The translations under genes were made by a program, and so were the position numbers. Under the pieces are notes generated by a model. That model searched no databases, was not told where the DNA came from, and saw only the letters and a list, made by a program, of their open reading frames with translations. From contig JAGHSC010000203.1 of the NCBI GenBank assembly GCA_018066065.1, positions 1 through 12,708 of the forward strand: DNA of 12,708 nucleotides. Direction: 5' to 3'. Every line of letters begins with the position of its first letter. Position 1 is the stretch's first letter. This document shows positions 1-5,385 of the stretch, one piece after another. This DNA comes from Candidatus Cryptobacteroides faecihippi (GTDB lineage: Bacteria > Bacteroidota > Bacteroidia > Bacteroidales > UBA932).

Positions 1-160
1 GGTTCATTCCCGGCACCGGAATGCCTCCGTGAGGATAGAACGGTGAGAACTTGACAAAGTCCCCATCCTTGCTATTTGAAGTCACATCAATGACAATGCA
101 TCCAGGAAACTCCTTCATCAGGGTCTCCATCTTCTTTCTCTTGTTTGCTACTACTATCAT
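1..160 (-). CDS. Conserved hypothetical protein, N-terminal fragment (runs off the left edge)
   Basis: The minus strand reads from an ATG at 160 through 53 open codons to the window edge. The protein begins MIVVANKRKKMETL and continues with IVIDVTSNSKDGDF and FSPFYPHGGIPVPG. There is no signal peptide, so it is probably cytoplasmic. The pattern (basic helix, then a beta strand 'IVIDVT', then 'FSPFYPHGGIPVP') resembles a small DUF family that I recall in bacteria, but I cannot name its function. Codon use is ordinary and contains C freely, in sharp contrast to the gene upstream at 245-697, which points the same way. The 84-nt gap to that gene holds a hairpin and a possible separate promoter, so co-transcription is uncertain. 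The missing C-terminal part lies outside the window. Confidence 0.8.
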   Translation of the reverse strand, partial: MIVVANKRKKMETLMKEFPGCIVIDVTSNSKDGDFVKFSPFYPHGGIPVPGMN

Positions 161-170
161 ATCCTTTACG

Positions 171-178
171 CAAATTTA
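171..178 (-). promoter_or_regulatory. Possible -7 box for the gene at 1-160
   Basis: The minus strand reads TAAATTTG, a full match to the Bacteroides -7 consensus TAnnTTTG. It ends 10 nt before the ATG at 160, which would give a very short leader. No good -33 box is present at 19-21 bp upstream; only TGTG lies at that distance. The call rests on one box and may be chance in an AT-rich gap. Confidence 0.35.
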
Positions 179-219
179 GTTTTTATTCTACTTTTATACC
201 ACATAACTTCAGCCCCTCC

Positions 220-241
220 GGAGAGGGATTTCCCCCTCTCC
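220..241 (-). terminator. GC-rich hairpin after the C-free gene
   Basis: Three bases after the TGA of the C-free gene, the minus strand forms an 8-bp stem, GGAGAGGG with CCCTCTCC, around a 6-nt loop. No U-tract follows, so it is at best a weak intrinsic terminator, or an mRNA 3'-end stabiliser. The 3' arm can alternatively pair with the next GAGGG (5 bp, loop TCCG), giving two mutually exclusive structures. The first cytosines downstream of the gene on its coding strand are those of the 3' arm. Confidence 0.5.
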
Positions 242-715
242 TCATCAACTTCTCCTCAATCCAATTCCTCCCCAAACATCCTCCAATCCCTCAACTCCCT
301 TAATCCCCAACTCCTCACAAACCTTCACATCATCCTCATTTCCAAACACCACCACATTCTCCTTCTCTACCCCATACTCATCCAACACCTTCCCAACACT
401 ACCAAACATCCCATCCACACCTATTCCTAAATTCTCCAACAACCTACCAACCAAACTCCTTTCATAACCACTCACCACATACAACCTCATCCCCTCCATC
501 CTTCTCCTCAAAAACATCAACCTCTCCAAATCCTCACCCAATCCACTCTTCAACTTCAACTTCACAAAACTTCCCTTCAAATACTCCTCCCTCTTCTTTC
601 CATAATCCATACAACCCTCATTCTTCTTCTCCCACATCTCAACATTCTTCATACTAACCATCACATTCTCAACTCTCATAACAATTACTTTCTTCATATC
701 TCAATAATTTTTAAC
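228..715 (-). other. 488-nt cytosine-free tract (no G on the plus strand)
   Basis: Reading each plus-strand line from 228 to 715, I find no G. The flanking Gs are at 227 and 716. The minus strand is therefore made only of A, G and T for 488 nt. A hand count of 301-360 gives 26 C, 19 A and 15 T on the plus strand, so the GC content is only slightly lowered: all GC is G on the coding strand. This is not simple AT-richness or low-complexity repeat. The tract covers the whole gene at 245-697 plus about 15-18 nt on each side. Confidence 0.97.
245..697 (-). CDS. Cytosine-free gene; degenerate HAD-like protein of unknown function
   Basis: This is a 150-residue protein from ATG at 697 to TGA at 245. 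The coding strand has no C, so Ala, Pro, Thr, His and Gln are all absent. Ser is only AGT, Arg only AGA/AGG, Leu only TTA/TTG and Cys only TGT. No signal peptide or membrane segment is seen. Parts resemble a HAD-superfamily fold: a first strand VIVMRVENVMV (residues 4-14), LYVVSGYE (72-79), GSVGKVLDEYGVEKENVVVFG (99-119, given here as two joined strand-helix pieces) and NEDDVKVCEELGIKGV (120-135). The HAD nucleophile position appears to be Arg8 and the second Asp Glu10, while motif IV reads GNEDD, so phosphatase activity is doubtful. An open frame of 150 codons in an A/G/T-only sequence would be unlikely by chance, which argues for real coding. A consensus promoter with an operator-like palindrome precedes it. 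HAD kinship is inference; the function is unknown. Confidence 0.85.
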   Translation of the reverse strand: MKKVIVMRVENVMVSMKNVEMWEKKNEGCMDYGKKREEYLKGSFVKLKLKSGLGEDLERLMFLRRRMEGMRLYVVSGYERSLVGRLLENLGIGVDGMFGSVGKVLDEYGVEKENVVVFGNEDDVKVCEELGIKGVEGLEDVWGGIGLRRS

Positions 716-727
716 GGAAAAAGGCCG

Positions 728-759
728 CAAAGATAATGTGTAATTTCTACACATCCAAA
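728..759 (-). promoter_or_regulatory. Bacteroides-type promoter of the C-free gene
   Basis: On the minus strand, TTTG (759-756), 20 bp, then TATCTTTG (735-728) match the Bacteroidetes primary sigma factor consensus TTTG-N19-21-TAnnTTTG exactly. Transcription should start near 720-724, giving a leader of about 25 nt before the ATG at 697. The leader has one CC near its start and no cytosine after that. Confidence 0.8.
736..754. promoter_or_regulatory. Operator-like palindrome inside the promoter spacer
   Basis: ATGTGTA-ATTTC-TACACAT is a perfect inverted repeat with 7-bp arms and a 5-nt centre. It fills 19 of the 20 bp between the -33 and -7 boxes of the C-free gene's promoter, the classic place for a repressor dimer. 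The regulator is not encoded in an obvious way in this window, and I do not assign a family. Confidence 0.65.
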
Positions 760-764
760 TATTT

Positions 765-781
765 TGTGTATTATTTACACA
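765..781. promoter_or_regulatory. Second copy of the TGTGTA-N5-TACACA palindrome
   Basis: TGTGTA-TTATT-TACACA has the same 6-bp arms and 5-nt spacer as the first palindrome. Their centres are 28 bp apart (745 and 773). It lies just upstream of the -33 box of the minus-strand promoter. Two copies with identical arms and different centres point to a tandem binding site rather than chance. Confidence 0.6.
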
Positions 782-824
782 CAATTTTAAAAAAGGCACG
801 GATAATTATCAATGAAATCCAGCA

Positions 825-856
825 TTTCCGATTTGCGCAGAAAAGCCGTATCTTTC
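825..856 (+). promoter_or_regulatory. Probable promoter of the propeller-hydrolase lipoprotein gene
   Basis: TTTC (825-828), 20 bp, TATCTTTC (849-856): each box has one mismatch (final G to C) to the Bacteroides consensus, with ideal spacing. Transcription would begin near 860, which agrees with a start codon at 877 or 886 and rules against the open frame upstream being translated. Confidence 0.5.
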
Positions 857-885
857 TGAATCAAGCATCAACTGCAATGAGTGAA

Positions 886-2490
886 ATGAAAAGAATTCTC
901 GCGACAATGGCAGCCGTCTTGGCGATGCTGTCGTCATGCATAGATTCCAGGGTGGACAAGACTGCGGCCACAAGATTCGAGATCGAGTTTCCGGAGCCAC
1001 CTGTCGAGCTGTTCGACAATGAAGATGCCGGTAAACAGGTCATCAACTACTTCAACATCGTCCAGACTGACGAAAAGGAGTACAGGATGTACTACATCGC
1101 AGTCGAGAACGGAGTCACGCTGGAGGACTTTGCACACAACCTGTATGTCGCATGGTCTGAGGACCTCATCCACTGGAAGTTCGAGAACCCACTCGGAGGA
1201 AGCGACCTCATCATGGAAAACATTGTCGAACAATCAGTTAACTACAATCCAAAGGACAAGTACCCCTACAGGCTGACAGGAAACGTCTTCGAAGATGGAC
1301 GCTACAAGCTCTGCATGTGGAAGTCCAAGGACGGAATAAGCTTTACCGACCGAAAAGTGGTGCTGGAAGACATGATGCACGACTCGCAGTGCGTTGTCAT
1401 CCCGGAAAGGGACTTCCTGAAACTCTACTACAGGCAGAGCATCAAGCTTGGCCCGGGCAACTACGACCGCAGGATCGTGCTTCGCTATCTCGACCTCGAA
1501 GGCAACCCCATCACGGACATGGAATTCATAGCCGATGACTACCTCTACAACAGTGCCGCCTCGAAGATCGACGACGATTTCGACCTCCTGCTCCCGACTG
1601 AATTCAACAACGCCCCGGGAATGGGGGACGCCTGCAGGTTCAGGGCATTCATCCAGCATGGATTCTATTCACAGTCAATCGATTGTCCACTCAATGACTG
1701 GGTGGAGGAAGGAGAAAGGTGGTTCCTCGCCGCTCCAGGATTCATCACACACGACGGAAAGACCTACATCGCCTACAACGCACGCAACACCTCCCACGAC
1801 CAAGGCTGCGTGGACCGCAGCTGCTACAAGCTCATCGAGATCCAGATCCACAAGCGCAGCGACCAGAAAGCACTCAACCCCCACATCAATGAAAGCAAGG
1901 AAGGAATCCAGACCGGCGACCTTCTCTTTGTAGGGCGAATATCCAATAATGCAGGCAACGGCATTGAAGATGCCATCGCGGCAGCGACTGGAGGCGAAGA
2001 TGAGATAGATTTCATCCACACCGCCATCCTCGAAGTGGATGATGAAGGGAAGGTGTGGGTGATCGATGCGACCATCAAGCATGGAGTGGACAGGCATCCC
2101 CTGGACACCCTTGTCAAGGACTTCACATCAAAGCATGGAAACAAGTACATCTTCGAAGTGAAACGCCTCCCTGACAACAGGAGAGTCAGCGAGTACATCT
2201 CGAATGCCAAGAAATACCTCGGCGAAGACTACGATCAATGGTTCCTTCCAGACAATGGAAAGCACTACTGCACCGAACTTGTGGAAGACTCCTACAAAAG
2301 CTTCGGAGTGCCTGTGTTCAAGCCGAAGCCAATGAATTTCAAGGACAGGAACGGAGAGTATCCAGAGTACTGGAAGAAGCTGTTTGCCTCACTGGGACAG
2401 GACATCCCTCAGGGTGTCAAGGGAACAAATCCACAGGATATGTACTCTGATGTACGTCTCCAGCGCGTCGGAGTCCTGTCAACACCTTAA
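886..2490 (+). CDS. Lipoprotein fusing a beta-propeller glycosidase-like domain to a YiiX-type NlpC/P60 hydrolase
   Basis: Starting at ATG 886, the 534-residue protein has a lipoprotein signal (MKRILATMAAVLAML-SSC) with Cys18 as the lipidation site. ATG 877 is an alternative start three codons upstream. The open frame extends further back to 736, but that part overlaps the promoter region and lacks a signal. Residues about 50-330 carry repeated blade-like motifs (YVAWSEDLIHWKF, CMWKSKDGISF, APGFITHDGKTYIAYNAR) typical of five-bladed GH43/GH32/GH130-type propellers. Residues about 343-480 look like a permuted papain-like (YiiX/YebB) hydrolase: GDLLFVG at 344-350, His378 in FIHTAILEV, VIDAT, then Cys462 in HYCTELVEDSY, in the His-before-Cys order. 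It is likely anchored in the envelope and may act on a glycan-peptide or amide bond; the substrate is unknown. The stop overlaps the converging gene by 4 nt. Confidence 0.85.
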   Translation: MKRILATMAAVLAMLSSCIDSRVDKTAATRFEIEFPEPPVELFDNEDAGKQVINYFNIVQTDEKEYRMYYIAVENGVTLEDFAHNLYVAWSEDLIHWKFENPLGGSDLIMENIVEQSVNYNPKDKYPYRLTGNVFEDGRYKLCMWKSKDGISFTDRKVVLEDMMHDSQCVVIPERDFLKLYYRQSIKLGPGNYDRRIVLRYLDLEGNPITDMEFIADDYLYNSAASKIDDDFDLLLPTEFNNAPGMGDACRFRAFIQHGFYSQSIDCPLNDWVEEGERWFLAAPGFITHDGKTYIAYNARNTSHDQGCVDRSCYKLIEIQIHKRSDQKALNPHINESKEGIQTGDLLFVGRISNNAGNGIEDAIAAATGGEDEIDFIHTAILEVDDEGKVWVIDATIKHGVDRHPLDTLVKDFTSKHGNKYIFEVKRLPDNRRVSEYISNAKKYLGEDYDQWFLPDNGKHYCTELVEDSYKSFGVPVFKPKPMNFKDRNGEYPEYWKKLFASLGQDIPQGVKGTNPQDMYSDVRLQRVGVLSTP

Positions 2491-3239
2491 TCCAGCTCTT
2501 CCCAGCGGAGAAGGGCGATGTCCCCGTAGACGTAGCGCGGGGTGGATTCGGTGGGCATGAAAGATAGATGGAAGTGATGCTCGGTGCTGCGGGCAGCAAT
2601 CTCTTCAACAGGGCCGACACCAGGGTTCACCCAGCGGCAGCCTCGGTTGTAGGCAGTGGCAAGGAGTCTGACCTGATCCTCCGGCGGAAGGGACTCGATG
2701 CCCTCCTGACTCCATTCCCCACTCTTGTCCACACTGCCATAGTCAAGGTAGAAAAGCTTGATGAACATCGCCAGGTACACGTACTGCCACATGTCATCCG
2801 AAAGCCGCTCGATCCTGGCTCGGCGTGCGAACTGTGTGTCTTCCGTGTCGAAATAGGCCTTGTAGACCTCCGGAAAGCCAGATCTCATCCACCTCTTTTC
2901 CAGACCTTCGACGAAGGAAGGCTTCATCTGGAAGCGACCGATCGAGAAATCGAAGGCCTTTGTGCCGCGGGAGACGTACGAGCCCTTCACGGCTGCAGTC
3001 TCCATCCTGTCGCGGAAGAGGTTGTAGCGCACCATTTCAGGGAAGACGACTGCCTGAGCAAGCTTTTGGTCAACCTCGAAGAAGTCACAGATGTTCTTCC
3101 AGGCAGCATGGTGCACGGTTGAATATTCCCCAGCCTCATCCCACTGCGTCTGATGCTGGGCGCGGAATAAAACAGCATCCTCCTGCGCACGGGCAAGAAG
3201 TCCGCACAGCAAGAGGATGGCTGTGAATATTCGTTTCAA
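2487..3239 (-). CDS. Secreted lytic-transglycosylase/lysozyme-like protein
   Basis: The protein has 250 residues with a type I signal peptide (MKRIFTAILLLCGLLARA-Q). The start is TTG at 3239. The first internal Met would lose the signal peptide, so TTG is favoured. Three short motifs recall the SLT/lysozyme fold in order: Glu68 in VVFPEMVRYN (possible catalytic acid), SIGRFQMKPSFVEGLE at 99-114 (compare G-x-x-Q-hydrophobic-P) and ATAYNRG at 194-200 (compare AYNxG). This suggests a periplasmic or outer-membrane murein-cleaving enzyme, but overall similarity is distant and the call is inference. The start is 2 nt after the TAG of the gene upstream, suggesting translational coupling. Its TAA overlaps the TAA of the converging lipoprotein gene (2487-2490). 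Confidence 0.75.
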   Translation of the reverse strand: MKRIFTAILLLCGLLARAQEDAVLFRAQHQTQWDEAGEYSTVHHAAWKNICDFFEVDQKLAQAVVFPEMVRYNLFRDRMETAAVKGSYVSRGTKAFDFSIGRFQMKPSFVEGLEKRWMRSGFPEVYKAYFDTEDTQFARRARIERLSDDMWQYVYLAMFIKLFYLDYGSVDKSGEWSQEGIESLPPEDQVRLLATAYNRGCRWVNPGVGPVEEIAARSTEHHFHLSFMPTESTPRYVYGDIALLRWEELD

Positions 3240-3241
3240 TG

Positions 3242-5272
3242 CTAGATCTTATAGAAGCACCTGTAGATGTTGATGTTGCCCTTCTCATCAACCTCCTGGA
3301 CTGCCCAGACTACGCCGTCGGCAACCTTTTCGAGAGCCAATGGGTAGACGATGTCGCCTTCAGGGAGCTGGAGGAAGCCTCCGTCTGCATTGTAGACCAC
3401 GGTACGCTTGCCGTCCTCTGAGGTCCACTTCGCGCTGCTGACGACAGACTTGTTCTGCTCCTGGTTCTTAGGATTGAATGAAGAATCAGCTGCCCATGAG
3501 TTGCCTGCGCCAAGCCTGAAGTACTGGATGGTGTTACCGTCGGAGACGCGCTTTACGAGATGCTTTCCTTCAAGAACGTCTGCAAGTGAAGAAGAGACGT
3601 AGAACTCTGGATACCAGAAGTCTGAGACAGGAAGTGCGGCAGAGCTGCCTCCGTCTGCAAAGCCCTTTACAGCACCGTCAAGCTTAGGTGTATCGCCAAG
3701 GGTAACGGTCTTTGCAAGGCTCTCCTCGTACATTGCAGGGTAGTTGCAAGGGAAGTGTGAATAGGCTTCTGCGAGGATGTCACCTGCATTGATGACAGCG
3801 TTGAGAGGAACCCTGTAGATTGCGCACTCAGGGATGATCTCCTCAGCGACAGCCTGCTGGTTGATCTCGATGACCTTTGCGATGTAGCCCTTGACAGCAT
3901 CGAATCTCTTCTGGACGTCTGCTGCCCAAACCTTTGCAGCACGCTCGCGATAAGTCTTGATGAGCTGCTCAACCTGCTGGAAATGAGCATCCCACTCCTT
4001 TGAAGTCTTGTCTGAACCGTAGATCTTCTTCTTGATTTCCTCGATCTTCTTGGCCTCTGCTGCTGCGAATGCTCCATCGACCTCATTGTCGAATGATGAC
4101 TCAGGGAAAGCAGCCATGATGTCCATGTGATACTTTGCAAGCTTCTGCTGCATCTCCTTGAGCGGAGCCATCTTCTTGTCAAGATCCTTCATGGAGTTTG
4201 CCATGCCGAGAAGAGGAGAGCTCTGGGACTTCATTGCACTCATGATTTCTGCAGAGAACTTGGTTGAGAATGCCTTGGCCTCCTTCTCGAAGGAAGGATC
4301 CTTTGCAGACTGCTCCTTCATGAAAGCCTTGGATCTCTTCTCGAAATCGCTTGAAGCCTTCTCACCTGCTTCTGGATCCTTCATGGTAAGAGACATTATC
4401 TCCTTCTGTTCCTTAGCGGATGAGTTGTAGTACTTCTTGAGATTTGCATCGTTTCTGTCGTAGACAGCGAAGACTTCCTTGAATGTGTTGTCAAGCATAT
4501 CTTCCTTACTGTCGCTGAACATCTCATCCATCTTGTCCTCAACATTCGTCATTCCGAACATTGCCATGCTCATCTTCTCCTGGATCCTCTTCTCGTCCTC
4601 AGGAGACATGTTGCCGCTGTTCAGCAGAGCCATGTCCTCTGCGCTGAGGCCGAAGGCATCCTGGATGGTCTTCTCGAACTTCTTTCTCCATGCCTCGCTC
4701 ACCTCATCGGCACATGTAGTGGACTCATTGAGAGCCTCTGCACGGAGAGTGACGGCCTTGAGAGCCTTGTAGAAATTGATCTGGTCAGCCTCCACAGGAT
4801 TGGCAATCTGAGCTGCTGTAGGGACAGCAGGGAATTCTGCCATGAGCTGTGCCGGATTGGTGGCTGAACTCAATGTGATCGCACCATTCCAGCTGAAAGT
4901 ACTGCTGCGCCTTGGCTGGAGCACTTCCCTGCTGTTGTAGGAAGAATATCCATCTTCTCCCTCAAGGGCACGTGAAGCATCCATTGCAGCGTCGAGTGAA
5001 GTCTTTACACTCTTGATCTTGTTTCCAAGCTCACTGTTCTCAACCTTTTCAGTCACCTTCTCGGTGACCTTGTCGACAGCCATCTCAGCAGTCTTGTCAA
5101 CAACTTTCTCCACTGTCTTTCCGACAATGGCTGCAGCTGCCTTCTCTGCAATCTTGTTTGTTGCCTTTTCAGCCTTCTTCCTTGCAGCCTCGAGAAGACT
5201 CTGAGCATTTGACTGGAACGATGCAGCCATGAAAACCATCACAACAGCAATGATCGAACGAAATACTTTCAT
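3242..5272 (-). CDS. Secreted helix-rich protein of unknown function
   Basis: This is a 676-residue protein with a clear signal peptide (MKVFRSIIAVVMVFMAASF, cleavage after SNA-Q near residue 23). Residues about 25-90 form a Lys/Ala/Glu-rich amphipathic helix with imperfect repeats of the type V-x-K-x-x-E-K (KTVEKVVDKTAE, DKVTEKVTEKVE), likely coiled coil. A long, mostly helical, charged middle follows (about 150-460). The C-terminal third is more beta-like, ending NINIYRCFYKI. I do not recognise a family or catalytic motif. Location should be periplasm or outer face. It has its own promoter right after the ppiD terminator and is followed 2 nt later by the transglycosylase-like gene, so the two are probably one transcript and could work together at the cell wall (inference). 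Confidence 0.85.
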   Translation of the reverse strand: MKVFRSIIAVVMVFMAASFQSNAQSLLEAARKKAEKATNKIAEKAAAAIVGKTVEKVVDKTAEMAVDKVTEKVTEKVENSELGNKIKSVKTSLDAAMDASRALEGEDGYSSYNSREVLQPRRSSTFSWNGAITLSSATNPAQLMAEFPAVPTAAQIANPVEADQINFYKALKAVTLRAEALNESTTCADEVSEAWRKKFEKTIQDAFGLSAEDMALLNSGNMSPEDEKRIQEKMSMAMFGMTNVEDKMDEMFSDSKEDMLDNTFKEVFAVYDRNDANLKKYYNSSAKEQKEIMSLTMKDPEAGEKASSDFEKRSKAFMKEQSAKDPSFEKEAKAFSTKFSAEIMSAMKSQSSPLLGMANSMKDLDKKMAPLKEMQQKLAKYHMDIMAAFPESSFDNEVDGAFAAAEAKKIEEIKKKIYGSDKTSKEWDAHFQQVEQLIKTYRERAAKVWAADVQKRFDAVKGYIAKVIEINQQAVAEEIIPECAIYRVPLNAVINAGDILAEAYSHFPCNYPAMYEESLAKTVTLGDTPKLDGAVKGFADGGSSAALPVSDFWYPEFYVSSSLADVLEGKHLVKRVSDGNTIQYFRLGAGNSWAADSSFNPKNQEQNKSVVSSAKWTSEDGKRTVVYNADGGFLQLPEGDIVYPLALEKVADGVVWAVQEVDEKGNINIYRCFYKI

Positions 5273-5304
5273 ATCAGTAATGATTTAAATTATTCGAATT
5301 CAAC

Positions 5305-5336
5305 CAAATGTAAACATTAGTTGTCAAAAAAACAAA
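5305..5336 (-). promoter_or_regulatory. Bacteroides-type promoter of the helix-rich protein gene
   Basis: On the minus strand, TTTG (5336-5333), 20 bp, TACATTTG (5312-5305) match both consensus boxes exactly with ideal spacing. The start point should lie near 5298, about 25 nt before the ATG at 5272. The -33 box is within the T-rich tail of the terminator of the gene upstream. Confidence 0.75.
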
Positions 5337-5366
5337 ACAAGGGGCGACCAATTGGCCACCCCTTGT
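5324..5366 (-). terminator. Intrinsic terminator after ppiD
   Basis: Starting 19 nt after the ppiD stop, the minus strand forms a 13-bp stem (ACAAGGGGTGGCC with GGTCGCCCCTTGT, two G-T pairs) around the loop AATT, followed by TTTGTTTTTTTG. No T-run follows on the plus strand, so it is directed to the minus strand and closes the mfd-ppiD gene run. Confidence 0.9.
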
Positions 5367-5385
5367 CATTTATGTTGATTCTCTA

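Noticed and set aside
245..697. Explaining the C-free tract by bisulfite-like or deaminase C-to-T conversion
   Set aside because: Conversion would turn CAA, CAG and CGA into stops and lower GC content. Instead the frame is open and G is enriched.
228..715. The C-free tract as a simple repeat or low-complexity spacer
   Set aside because: No repeat unit is visible and the frame encodes a non-repetitive protein with fold-like motifs.
736..885. Open-frame extension of the lipoprotein gene upstream to ATG 736
   Set aside because: It covers the palindromes and the probable promoter, and adds 50 residues without family features ahead of a clean lipoprotein signal.
2568..3122. 184-codon plus-strand open frame opposite the transglycosylase-like gene
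   Set aside because: Antisense shadow; the minus-strand frame has a signal peptide and ordered motifs.
3667..4182. 171-codon open frame on the minus strand inside 3242-5272
   Set aside because: Ser/Arg-rich shadow frame of the larger gene, which has a signal peptide and a promoter.
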